A stretch of 48,680 nt of DNA from a virus. Each line of letters opens with the position of its first letter. The stretch's first letter is position 1. Positions 1-6,982 of the stretch are shown in pieces. Under the pieces are notes generated by a model, which was not told where the DNA came from, ran no database searches, and saw only the letters and a program-made list of their open reading frames with translations. The stretch is from the IMG/VR virus record IMGVR_UViG_3300025647_000003, positions 1 to 48,680 of that record. The stretch is one strand, 5' to 3'. The position numbers were made by a program, and so were the translations under genes.

Positions 1-127
1 AATGTTGAATTTATTCAAAAAAAATAAACTATGATAACAATAATTATATTTTCATTAATAGGAATAGCGATAGGTATTTACAAAGCTTCAAAAGACTCCT
101 ACCCTATTCATTCAGACTATATTGTAT
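1..127. repeat. Left copy of 127-bp terminal repeat
   Basis: These 127 bases are identical to the last 127 of the window. They hold the last codons and stop of the 68-aa gene that begins near the right end, and the first codons of the membrane protein gene that follows. Reading across the join keeps both genes intact, so the molecule is circular or circularly permuted. A length of exactly 127 is the usual overlap left by a k=127 de Bruijn assembler, so this need not be a physical direct terminal repeat. Confidence 0.95.
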
Positions 128-513
128 ATACACTTTTCTGGTTATTAATTGGTTGGTGCTTTGGATTGTTAGTTTCAATTGTAATACCTCACGGGATTAA
201 AACTACTTACGAGACAAGTTATATTGAGACTCTAAACGATAACAGTAGTACAGGTGGTGTATTATTTCTTGGGAGCGGTCATATAGATGGAAGTATGAAA
301 TACACTTTTTACTGTAAGGTTGAAGATGGCTTTAAGATGAAGCAAATTGATTATGACAGAGCAAAAATAGTCTATTCTAATGATTTGCCTAGAGTTGACA
401 AGGTAATAGAAGAGTCTGATAATCTATTTTCAATTCACATATATAAGTCTAGGTATATAATTTATGTACCTAAAGGAACTATTCAACAAAACTATAATTT
501 AGACGCAAAATAA
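31..513 (+). CDS. Small membrane protein, two N-terminal helices
   Basis: This is a 160-residue protein of unknown function. Two hydrophobic segments (about residues 1-18 and 29-52) are followed by a soluble domain of about 100 residues rich in polar and beta-forming residues. With a short periplasmic turn, the soluble domain would face the cytoplasm. The start is the ATG three bases after the stop of the preceding gene (TAA-ACT-ATG), a spacing repeated at the next gene. It heads a run of small genes that lead into the late block. A host-envelope or superinfection role is possible but nothing in the sequence proves it. Confidence 0.8.
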   Translation: MITIIIFSLIGIAIGIYKASKDSYPIHSDYIVYTLFWLLIGWCFGLLVSIVIPHGIKTTYETSYIETLNDNSSTGGVLFLGSGHIDGSMKYTFYCKVEDGFKMKQIDYDRAKIVYSNDLPRVDKVIEESDNLFSIHIYKSRYIIYVPKGTIQQNYNLDAK

Positions 514-516
514 ACT

Positions 517-741
517 ATGAGATCATTAAATAAAAATTTAACAGTAATTAACGGGTTATGGATATTAAGCCTATATTTGACGCTATACGAATATCACTGG
601 TTTTACTTATCATTTACTATTGTTGGTTGTCCTATTTGGGCTGACGTAACAAAGTGGCTCAATCAAAAACGTATTGAACATAAGTATAGAGATGTAGTTG
701 GAGAAACCAAGAAAGAATTAAAAGAACTAACAAAAAAATAA
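517..741 (+). CDS. Small membrane protein
   Basis: This 74-residue protein has a hydrophobic stretch at about residues 10-40, enough for one or two membrane helices, and a charged C-terminal tail rich in Lys and Glu that is probably helical and cytoplasmic. The start context TAAACTATG is identical to that of the upstream gene, and the two are separated by three bases, so they are probably cotranscribed and translationally coupled. I do not recognise the family. Confidence 0.7.
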   Translation: MRSLNKNLTVINGLWILSLYLTLYEYHWFYLSFTIVGCPIWADVTKWLNQKRIEHKYRDVVGETKKELKELTKK

Positions 742-745
742 AGTT

Positions 746-1033
746 ATGAAAGCAGAAAAGTATTTACAAAGCATAGGATTAGAAAATGTAATTGATAAGG
801 AGTTTTTTAATGATGATGATAAGAGTTGGTATAAAGTCCAAGAACTTATGGAATCTTACCACAAAGCCAAGTTAGAAGAGTTGTTAATAGGTGAACAGAC
901 TATTTACGTAACGAATAGTAGTCCTTCTGATATTTACGCAGCTTTTGATAGCGAGAATAGGGCTTCAATTGAAGCGGAAGAGAGCGGTTGTTACGCAACA
1001 CAAATAACACTATATAAAGGTCAAAGAATCTAA
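746..1033 (+). CDS. Hypothetical protein, YHxAKL family
   Basis: This is a 95-residue soluble protein of unknown function. The N-terminal part (KAEKYLQSIG, then LMESYHKAKLEEL at about 34-46) matches two other small proteins of this genome, at 34476-34640 and 47659-47898, which also carry an acidic helix followed by a YHxAKL or YHTEKL motif. The C-terminal 45 residues are not shared. The family looks like a phage-duplicated small early protein. It begins five bases after the preceding stop. Confidence 0.7.
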   Translation: MKAEKYLQSIGLENVIDKEFFNDDDKSWYKVQELMESYHKAKLEELLIGEQTIYVTNSSPSDIYAAFDSENRASIEAEESGCYATQITLYKGQRI

Positions 1034-1042
1034 ATTAATATT

Positions 1043-1357
1043 ATGAAAATAGAAACAAAAGTATTTGACGTATCATTAATTAACAATGATAGTTATGATT
1101 TTTTCAACACCGAGTTAACTGACATCCTAGTCGAGTACATAGGTAGTGGATTTGATGAAGAATGTACGAATTTTAGATTCTTTGAATCAGATGATTTAAT
1201 CAATTGGGATGGAATAGGCGCAACATTCGCCCCTACAAATGATCCAGTAGTTTATAGTATTAGAATTGAAAACAAAAAAAGATTTTTAATTTGTAAGCTA
1301 ATGGCTAAGGATGAGGCTACAGTTGGAAAGGTGACAGTAAGTATATCAGGAAAATAA
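1043..1357 (+). CDS. Probable small virion protein, beta-rich
   Basis: This 104-residue protein is predicted to be mostly beta strand. The segment FFESDDLINWDGIG followed by a Tyr/Ser/Val-rich stretch resembles the SPDGTNWDS region of the large structural protein encoded just downstream, a pattern common in beta-sandwich proteins of phage particles. I infer that it is a head- or fibre-associated protein. No signal peptide or membrane helix is present. It sits directly before the structural gene and is probably expressed with it. Confidence 0.6.
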   Translation: MKIETKVFDVSLINNDSYDFFNTELTDILVEYIGSGFDEECTNFRFFESDDLINWDGIGATFAPTNDPVVYSIRIENKKRFLICKLMAKDEATVGKVTVSISGK

Positions 1358-1359
1358 TT

Positions 1360-1488
1360 ATGGATATTTCAAAAGAAGAGTACGATAACTTAAGAGCATT
1401 TAAGCTAACAACTGAATTAGGTTACATAAAGGTAGAAACAAGGGACTTTCTGTTTAGTTTTAATGAAAATTTAAATGATAAAAAATAA
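1360..1488 (+). CDS. Small hypothetical protein (42 aa)
   Basis: This short ORF fills the gap between two probable virion genes exactly. Its ATG lies two bases after the upstream stop (TAATTATG) and its TAA abuts the ATG of the downstream gene. The product begins MDISKEEYDNLRAF and is charged, with no membrane helix. The tight packing and the typical ATTATG start context argue that it is translated. Function is unknown. It could be a chaperone or connector for the flanking virion proteins, but this is only inferred from position. Confidence 0.55.
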   Translation: MDISKEEYDNLRAFKLTTELGYIKVETRDFLFSFNENLNDKK

Positions 1489-2862
1489 ATGTCTTACAAG
1501 TATTATATTTCGGGAGGTGCGCTAATTGTTGAAGATACAAGCGATTCGGATAAGGTTATTTTCGATCATCCATTAAGCCTCATTTACTATAAAGATACAT
1601 CTCTTTCAAGTGGAGAAATTAGAATTATAGATATAAGAAATGATAAAACATTATTGAGGGACGCTCTGTCAAACGCAGTTGACTATAACTCTGTTGCATT
1701 TACTAAAATCACGTTTCGGGAGTTTGCTAATAAAAACTTATTTTTTTTTTACACCCCAACATTAACGGGTGGAATCGAAAGTTTATATAATAATTCAACA
1801 ACGCCATTAAATAGTTCTTCTACATTTACAGGGGTGACAGAATTAAATGCTTACTCTCACGTAATGGTAACTATCAAGACTGACAAAGTAGGGGTTTTGT
1901 ATCTTGAGTTTTCACCTGATGGCACTAATTGGGATTCGAAAATTCAAATAGATTATGATCCAAATTCCATAAACCCACCACAACCATTATTAAAAGGTCC
2001 CAGACATTACAGAACTAGATTTGAAAATACAGAATCATCAGCACAAACATACCTAAGATTAAATACATATTTTGGTGATTATAGCCAACTTACTTCAAGT
2101 TTAGAGAGTATAGTACCACAAACATTTGGCGCATCTGTAACACGACCTATTGATTTTAATTTAATGGTTTCTAAAGGTTTGTACCAAGGCCACCAATTAA
2201 CCATAAAGGATGGTATTAATCCTGATATTGATACAGGGTCAACTCCCGAAGATGTTTGGGGTGGCGGTGGTTTATACACAGGTTTTGTGGCTACGGCAGG
2301 GAATGGTGAATTAGTTGTATCAGGAGCGGACACGGGTACTGTTTTTTATTCTTACATGGAGTCACCAACAGACACGACTTACCAATTTGCAAGCATAGCC
2401 ATATCAGGAGCAGGTACTTATTCGTTAGGTCATAATGTTTGGCGATCAAATTATATGTTTTTTACTAATGCAAGTACTACAAATGTAGATAATATTTCAA
2501 TGAGATTAACAGCAAGTCCTTCAAGTATATTCGGTGTTATTTTAGCCACTCATGGGCAGACATTTAATTCAGCCTATACAGTCCCACAAGGTCATTCGGT
2601 ATTCTTTGATAGAATCACAGGGAGTATAAGAGGTGGTAACGTAGGCGCTTATGCCGACTGTTTTTTTTATTATAAAGAGCAAGGTAAGAGCCCTATACTA
2701 AGATTGCCTTTTACGCTTAATTTTGGCTCTATTTATTTTGATGATGTAGATTACTTAATTAAATTTCCTGCTGGTACTGATTTCATCCCTCACATAGAAA
2801 CAGTAGGAAATAATAATACATCAATTCATATTAGTTATAGAATATTAAAAGTTAAAGAATAA
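1489..2862 (+). CDS. Virion structural protein, fibre or spike-like
   Basis: This 457-residue protein is dominated by Ser, Thr, Gly and aromatic residues with beta-strand periodicity. The middle (about 125-200) carries a beta-sandwich pattern with SPDGTNWDS. The part after residue 235 contains IKDGINPDIDTGSTPEDVW followed by a glycine-rich GGGG-LYTGF turn, a pattern I associate with particle-surface proteins of Bacteroidota phages. The C-terminal 200 residues look like a jelly-roll or lectin-like domain. I infer a tail fibre, spike or head fibre, possibly the receptor-binding protein. A run of ten T residues in the coding strand (1741-1750, encoding Leu-Phe-Phe-Phe-Tyr) is a possible slippage site. 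Confidence 0.65.
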   Translation: MSYKYYISGGALIVEDTSDSDKVIFDHPLSLIYYKDTSLSSGEIRIIDIRNDKTLLRDALSNAVDYNSVAFTKITFREFANKNLFFFYTPTLTGGIESLYNNSTTPLNSSSTFTGVTELNAYSHVMVTIKTDKVGVLYLEFSPDGTNWDSKIQIDYDPNSINPPQPLLKGPRHYRTRFENTESSAQTYLRLNTYFGDYSQLTSSLESIVPQTFGASVTRPIDFNLMVSKGLYQGHQLTIKDGINPDIDTGSTPEDVWGGGGLYTGFVATAGNGELVVSGADTGTVFYSYMESPTDTTYQFASIAISGAGTYSLGHNVWRSNYMFFTNASTTNVDNISMRLTASPSSIFGVILATHGQTFNSAYTVPQGHSVFFDRITGSIRGGNVGAYADCFFYYKEQGKSPILRLPFTLNFGSIYFDDVDYLIKFPAGTDFIPHIETVGNNNTSIHISYRILKVKE

Positions 2863-2866
2863 AATT

Positions 2867-3094
2867 ATGAAAAAAGCAATTTTAATATTATCAATATCAC
2901 TATTAGCATTTAGTTGTGAGAAGACATACCAATGCACAGTGACCACCGTTACGACATCCGAATATTATAATGGTACAATTGTATCAACAGTTGAGTTTAA
3001 AGGCTCTAAGGAAGAGATGAAGCAACAAGAAGGAACTACAACTAAAGAGTTCTATCCCGACGGCACGCAAACAACAACTGTTGAATGTAAGTAA
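2867..3094 (+). CDS. Small phage-encoded lipoprotein
   Basis: This 75-residue protein has a lysine start, a hydrophobic core and then LLAFSC at about residues 12-17, a relaxed lipobox with Cys17 as the probable lipidated residue. The mature part is short, polar and Thr-rich, with two further cysteines (Cys22 and Cys74). Membrane-anchored lipoproteins encoded by phages (for example T5 Llp) block receptors and exclude superinfecting phage, so that role is plausible here. It is four bases downstream of the fibre-like gene, which would pair a receptor binder with a receptor blocker. The function is inferred, not shown. Confidence 0.75.
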   Translation: MKKAILILSISLLAFSCEKTYQCTVTTVTTSEYYNGTIVSTVEFKGSKEEMKQQEGTTTKEFYPDGTQTTTVECK

Positions 3095-3137
3095 TTAATA
3101 ATAACAAATAATAAACAATAATTAAAAAGACTTAATT

Positions 3138-3623
3138 ATGGCAGCGCCTAAAGGAAATCAATTTTGGAAGTTAGCAGACCCCGAATGTCTTGGCAGACCG
3201 TGTATATTTGATAGTCCCAGCACATTATGGAATCAAACAAAAGGGTACTTCAAAGAGTGCGACGAAAACCCACTATTAAAGGTTGAATCTACTGTTTCAG
3301 AAAAAGGTAATTATAATAAGACAATAGAACATAAGATTCCTTATACGTGGGAAGGATTGTATGTTTTTTTAGGTATTGGAAACCTAGATAGGTATAAAGA
3401 GAAAGAAGAGTTTGCAGGAATCATAACGCATATAGGTAACATTATCCGAAATCAAAAGTACACTGGTGCTGCTGCTGGGCTGTTCAACGCTAACATAATA
3501 GCACGTGATTTAGGACTTAAAGATCGCAGCGATATAACAACTGGTGATGAGTCAATTAATCTCACTCCTGAAGATCGAGAACGAAGGATTCAGGAACTAT
3601 TAAAAAAAGGTGGTGAACAGTAA
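3138..3623 (+). CDS. terS: Terminase small subunit, P22 gp3-like
   Basis: This 161-residue DNA-packaging protein recognises phage DNA and loads the large subunit. The N-terminus (GNQFWK) and a helical region with ENPLLKVE lead to the diagnostic C-terminal segment GAAAGLFNANIIARDLGLKD (about 113-132), typical of the GP3_package family (P22 gp3). That family works with headful packaging, which agrees with the circularly permuted assembly. The large terminase follows after two small genes. The start is the ATG in the common AATTATG context. Confidence 0.88.
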   Translation: MAAPKGNQFWKLADPECLGRPCIFDSPSTLWNQTKGYFKECDENPLLKVESTVSEKGNYNKTIEHKIPYTWEGLYVFLGIGNLDRYKEKEEFAGIITHIGNIIRNQKYTGAAAGLFNANIIARDLGLKDRSDITTGDESINLTPEDRERRIQELLKKGGEQ

Positions 3624-3900
3624 TGAATGTTTGGCCATATTAGACACTCTTGATGAGTATAAGCACGATATAAAGTCTATCTGCTGCTTAATGACGCTAG
3701 TAAGTAATAAGCCAATCCCGCACATTGATAAGTTGATGATTCAGCTATACGCTACTTCATACTGTTTTAAAGCTGCTGAAAACGGTTTAGATATTGAAGA
3801 ACAGTTAAGTGTGTTGAATAGCCCAATAACAAACAATGTATTGCCTTTTATCGTAAGTAAGCAGTTTATTTTATTTAATTACAAATTAAGTTTAAATTAA
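3610..3900 (+). CDS. Hypothetical protein between terminase genes
   Basis: This is a reading frame of up to 96 residues overlapping the end of the small terminase gene by 14 bases if it starts at GTG. The first in-frame ATG lies at 3691 and would give about 69 residues. The product is mostly helical with a moderately hydrophobic C-terminus. I do not recognise it. Position between the two terminase genes suggests a packaging accessory or an HNH-like replacement, but no nuclease motif is visible. Confidence 0.5.
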   Translation: MVNSNECLAILDTLDEYKHDIKSICCLMTLVSNKPIPHIDKLMIQLYATSYCFKAAENGLDIEEQLSVLNSPITNNVLPFIVSKQFILFNYKLSLN

Positions 3901-3967
3901 CCGTCTCCACCGTGTACAACTTTGAGACTAAACCCGCATAAACACTGAGAAGTTAAAAATTGAAAAT

Positions 3968-4231
3968 ATGCCAAACAATAGTAAGATAAAGAAACTAAGA
4001 GGACGTAAAAGAAGGTATTTTTGTTTTCGTAGTCATGGATCAAGAGTGTATCAAAGAATTATAAGAAATACCGAGATTGAGAACGCACAACCAAATTCAA
4101 TTATTAAGATAGGCAACCGTTATCCTGTGGAGAGTGAAATGAAAGATCAAAATAATGAATGTAGTGCTAATTTAAATCTTAATAAATGTAAGTGGACTGT
4201 TTCCGCTTCTGATATTAAAACCGTAAAGTAA
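3968..4231 (+). CDS. Hypothetical basic protein
   Basis: This 87-residue protein has a strongly basic N-terminus (KIKKLRGRKRRYF) and a polar C-terminus with several Asn and Cys residues. The basic patch suggests nucleic-acid binding. The ATG follows an A-rich stretch (AAAATATG). The 67 bases before it are unusually C-rich for this genome and contain no clear promoter. It ends 18 bases before the large terminase start. No family recognised. Confidence 0.55.
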   Translation: MPNNSKIKKLRGRKRRYFCFRSHGSRVYQRIIRNTEIENAQPNSIIKIGNRYPVESEMKDQNNECSANLNLNKCKWTVSASDIKTVK

Positions 4232-4249
4232 TATGGAAGACAAAAGTAA

Positions 4250-5674
4250 ATGAGCCTAACGGATGCCGAAATATTAGAACTTGAGAAGTTATTCGAAGAA
4301 AGGGATGTGGACAGGCGAATACATAGCCTAGAGAACTTTAACGAATTAACAAGCCCAAATTATAAACTATTACATGACTCGGTAAATGGTCAAGAATGGG
4401 GCTATGATGAAGATAATAAACCTAAACTTATAAATGGTGTTGTAGGCGTTGTATTAGAAGGATCAAGCCGAAGTACAAAGACTTTTGGTGGTGTATTCTT
4501 TATAATGTATCTTTGCTTAATTAGGCACAAAGAAGACGGATGTACAATCAATATTTATCGCGAAACCTATAACGAGTTTAAGACTACATTATACGACGAT
4601 TTTAAGCGTGTTTTAAATATGTTTAAGTTGCCAAACAAGTTCATGGACAATGACGAGGTTAAGAACTTTAAAATAGGTAAATCAAAGATACATTTTCTTG
4701 GGGATGGAAAACATGGTGGAGGTTGTGACTATGCTTTTTTCAACGAAGCAATGATGATCAAACAATCGGTATTTGATCAGGTTGAAATGCGTTGTCGTAA
4801 GTTTTGGTGGATGGATTATAATCCGTCATTCACGCAGCATTGGGTGTTTGATAGTGTAACTACACGACCAGACGTAGCGTTTCTTAGAACTACATACAAA
4901 GATAATCCTTTCATATCGCCTACAGAATTGAATAAGATAAGAGGTTATGAACCTTGGCAAACAGGTTCTTATGAAGTTACCGAGCAAGGAGAGCTGCTTT
5001 ACAGAGGTGAGCCAATAAGTGAAACAAACCAACCGCCACCACACATAGAGAATATTGAAAACGGAACAGCTGACGAGTTTATGCACAAATGTTACGGGCT
5101 TGGACTGCGTGGGGCAATGAAAGGTGTTATCTTTCCACAAATAACATGGATAGACGAATTCCCTGATTTAGCGTATCATTACGGTCTTGATTTTGGTTTC
5201 GTAAGCGATCCATGCGCTTTTGGTAAGTATGCCCGTGAGGGGCGTAATATATATTTAGAGCCACTAATTTACCAAGCAATACCAACCGCTCAAGAATTAG
5301 ATGCGACACTAACCGCTTTGGGTGTGTCTAAATACGTTCCAATAACAGCTGACAGTTCCGATAAATACGTAAGCGAAAAAAAAGGTACTACTTTAATGGT
5401 TCGTGAATTGTTTGATTTAGGCTGGGAAATTAGCAAAGTATCAAAAACCAAGAACGTTATGTATTGGCTGCTTGATATGAAAAACTATAAAATACATATT
5501 GTTAAGAATCACCTGCATAAAGAGGTTAAACGAGAGGTAGAGAACTACATATTCAAAGAAGTTAATGGAATCCAAATAAACCAACCTATTGATAAGTTTA
5601 ACCATTTTTGGGATCAGGCACGATATGCGCACATGAGCCATTCAAGCAATGAAATATTCGTTGACCATAATTAA
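4250..5674 (+). CDS. terL: Terminase large subunit
   Basis: This 474-residue ATPase-nuclease pumps DNA into the prohead and cuts it. The ATPase half has a Walker A variant GSSRSTKT (71-78) and a Walker B with catalytic Glu, YAFFNE (161-166). The nuclease half shows YGLDFGF with Asp314, ITADSSD with Asp368 and the late FWDQARYA with Asp455, the RNase H-fold arrangement of the Terminase_3 family. Length is normal. Unlike most siphophages the portal gene does not follow directly; a 1.2-kb cassette with its own promoter and terminator intervenes. Confidence 0.95.
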   Translation: MSLTDAEILELEKLFEERDVDRRIHSLENFNELTSPNYKLLHDSVNGQEWGYDEDNKPKLINGVVGVVLEGSSRSTKTFGGVFFIMYLCLIRHKEDGCTINIYRETYNEFKTTLYDDFKRVLNMFKLPNKFMDNDEVKNFKIGKSKIHFLGDGKHGGGCDYAFFNEAMMIKQSVFDQVEMRCRKFWWMDYNPSFTQHWVFDSVTTRPDVAFLRTTYKDNPFISPTELNKIRGYEPWQTGSYEVTEQGELLYRGEPISETNQPPPHIENIENGTADEFMHKCYGLGLRGAMKGVIFPQITWIDEFPDLAYHYGLDFGFVSDPCAFGKYAREGRNIYLEPLIYQAIPTAQELDATLTALGVSKYVPITADSSDKYVSEKKGTTLMVRELFDLGWEISKVSKTKNVMYWLLDMKNYKIHIVKNHLHKEVKREVENYIFKEVNGIQINQPIDKFNHFWDQARYAHMSHSSNEIFVDHN

Positions 5675-5689
5675 GAATCATTCTAAATA
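5669..5689 (-). promoter_or_regulatory. Upstream activator-type element, site 1 (reversed)
   Basis: This is a 17 of 21 match to the element found at five other early promoters, here in the opposite orientation, with the best conserved part AATCATTCTAAATA. It overlaps the last bases of terL. Ten bases separate it from the TTTG of the promoter that drives the inserted cassette. The element has inverted outer arms (TATTTA and TAAATA), so a dimeric binding protein could accept either orientation. Confidence 0.65.
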
Positions 5690-5699
5690 GTATAATTAA

Positions 5700-5731
5700 T
5701 TTGTTTAATAAAAACATTATACTTATCTTTG
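5700..5731 (+). promoter_or_regulatory. Promoter of the terL-portal cassette
   Basis: The -33 box is TTTGTTTAAT and the -7 box is TATCTTTG, with 20 bases between TTG and the -7 box, matching the Bacteroidota consensus. Transcription would begin about 7 bases after the -7 box, which places the first gene's ATG about 15-20 bases into the message. Confidence 0.85.
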
Positions 5732-5752
5732 GTGAAACAAAAACGAAATATT

Positions 5753-5956
5753 ATGAATTTTATAAAAGTAACAAATACAAACGGAAATGAAGTATTGATT
5801 AACCTCTTAAATGTTTCTCATTTTTTCCAAAATAACGCAGGTGAAACAGTTGTTTGTTTTACTACATACGAAGATTTTATAACTATTAAAATGTCAATAG
5901 GTGATTTTCATAAAAGATTGGACGCTATCGCTAATACTTATGTTTGGGTATTTTAA
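5753..5956 (+). CDS. Small FlbD-like hypothetical protein
   Basis: I place the start at the ATG rather than at the upstream TTG, because the longer frame would begin inside the -7 box of the promoter. The 67-residue product begins MNFIKVTNTNGNEVLIN and continues with alternating polar and aromatic residues, a beta-rich layout similar in pattern to FlbD-type small proteins (IxxTxxNGxEVLIN). That likeness is weak and says nothing certain about function. It is the first gene of the inserted cassette. Confidence 0.65.
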   Translation: MNFIKVTNTNGNEVLINLLNVSHFFQNNAGETVVCFTTYEDFITIKMSIGDFHKRLDAIANTYVWVF

Positions 5957-5968
5957 TACTATAAGACT

Positions 5969-6196
5969 ATGAAAACAGAATGTATACATAACTTTATAAG
6001 TAATGGAGCTTACACTCTTAATACGGATGAGAACGTACTAAGACAGAAATTTAAATGCAGTAAATGTGGAGACCAAGAGTATCTCCCAATTAAAGATAAT
6101 CCTTCTAGTTTTGATAAGGAAGACACTTCTTTTAAGTATTTAGATATTTATAGCGGTCATAGGTTTATGAATAATAATAAGAATGATAACAGATAA
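5969..6196 (+). CDS. Small zinc-ribbon-like protein
   Basis: This 75-residue protein has CIHNF near the N-terminus and FKCSKCGDQEY at about 28-38, so one Cys-His pair and one CxxC could hold a zinc ion. The rest is polar and Asn-rich. The start has the context AAGACTATG shared with several genes of the late block. It is the second gene of the terL-portal cassette. Unknown function; a protein- or nucleic-acid-binding adaptor is possible. Confidence 0.65.
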   Translation: MKTECIHNFISNGAYTLNTDENVLRQKFKCSKCGDQEYLPIKDNPSSFDKEDTSFKYLDIYSGHRFMNNNKNDNR

Positions 6197-6251
6197 AGAA
6201 ATTGAATCGCTAGGATTTGAAAATTATGGATTAATTAAAGGTAGATTATGA
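6183..6251 (+). CDS. Micro-ORF (22 aa), possibly truncated gene
   Basis: A 22-residue frame, MITDKEIESLGFENYGLIKG plus RL, overlaps the end of the zinc-ribbon-like gene and overlaps the next gene at ATGA. Its sequence reads like the N-terminus of a longer protein rather than a complete one. It may be the stub of a deleted gene that now serves only to couple translation to the next gene. Confidence 0.4.
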   Translation: MITDKEIESLGFENYGLIKGRL

Positions 6252-6832
6252 AAACAAAATTAGAACAAAAGCGTTATGAGTTACGTGCGGAATTAGGGGT
6301 AGTTGAGAAACAGATTAATAATGAGAAGCCTGTTGATGGGTTTCGTATTTTTGAAGTTGATAGTCCTTGGATGGCTTACTTAAAAGATGGAAAGTATATG
6401 TTTGGAATTGGGTTTTTAGGCACATGGGTAAATGAATTTAATATGTCTTTTAATCCAAACACAGACATCCTATCCACTCCCGAAGAAGTTAATAAAAGAC
6501 TTACTGAATTTGTGAATGGGTTAGGGTATAAAGAAGAGGTAACCATTAAAGGTATTTATGGAGACTCTGAATTTACGATAGATTCTACACCTTTGACTTT
6601 GCGTTTTATGCCACACAAAGAAAAATATCAGATCGGGTTAGGTGGTTGGTTTATTTGGTCAAGCGTCAGGGGTTGGGCAAAGATAGTCGAAAAACCGAAT
6701 TACACCGTTGATTTGAATCCGTGTATTTTTGAGAATGAAACAAGACAAAGTTTTGACATAAAAGTTGAGTGCGATAGAGATATAAACCCTGACTTAGTAG
6801 TAGAAGTGATTAAAGCCTTTTTAAATAAGTAA
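6248..6832 (+). CDS. Hypothetical protein, EQKR family (copy 1)
   Basis: This 194-residue protein is paralogous to the gene at 38459-39085. Both begin MKT(K)LEQKRxELRAEL with a short coiled coil, followed by WMAYLKDGKYxFGI, a STPEEV/ATPEEV helix ending in a GYK turn, a beta-rich middle with xGWAKI and a final helix ending in FLN(N)K. No enzyme motif is visible. Both copies lie downstream of a promoter with the shared 21-bp upstream element, which suggests that the cassette here derives from an early operon. Function unknown. Confidence 0.75.
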   Translation: MKTKLEQKRYELRAELGVVEKQINNEKPVDGFRIFEVDSPWMAYLKDGKYMFGIGFLGTWVNEFNMSFNPNTDILSTPEEVNKRLTEFVNGLGYKEEVTIKGIYGDSEFTIDSTPLTLRFMPHKEKYQIGLGGWFIWSSVRGWAKIVEKPNYTVDLNPCIFENETRQSFDIKVECDRDINPDLVVEVIKAFLNK

Positions 6833-6852
6833 ACCACGAACAAACTATACAG

Positions 6853-6887
6853 AGCCTAGGTCATTAATTTGGTCTAGGCTTTTTTTA
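6853..6887 (+). terminator. Terminator closing the terL-portal cassette
   Basis: AGCCTAG and CTAGGCT form a 7-bp stem with a 14-base loop, followed directly by seven T residues. It ends the cassette message before the portal promoter. Confidence 0.9.
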
Positions 6888-6902
6888 TGACATAAATAAT
6901 AA

Positions 6903-6919
6903 TATAGAAAAAATCTATA
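6903..6919. repeat. Inverted repeat upstream of the portal promoter
   Basis: TATAGA, five A residues, then TCTATA form a perfect inverted repeat that ends nine bases before the TTG of the portal promoter. The flank AAAATCTATACA recurs at 27094 at the other end of the late block, also next to an inverted repeat. A regulator operator is a reasonable guess. Confidence 0.45.
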
Positions 6920-6928
6920 CAAAATTAG

Positions 6929-6956
6929 TTGCAAATCAATTTTATTTATATATTTG
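6929..6956 (+). promoter_or_regulatory. Late promoter upstream of portal
   Basis: TTG and TATATTTG are separated by 17 bases. The spacing is shorter than at the early promoters (19-20) and the 21-bp activator element is absent, so regulation probably differs. Predicted transcription start is about 20 bases before the portal start codon. Confidence 0.75.
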
Positions 6957-6982
6957 CATTTGTATATGCAATATAAAATAGG

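Noticed and set aside
2079-2333. Minus-strand ORF inside the fibre-like gene
   Set aside because: It is a Pro/Ser-rich shadow frame within a long, well-supported plus-strand gene.
5729-5752. TTG start for the first gene of the terL-portal cassette
   Set aside because: These codons lie in and directly after the -7 box TATCTTTG, so they would not be in the message; the ATG at 5753 is used.
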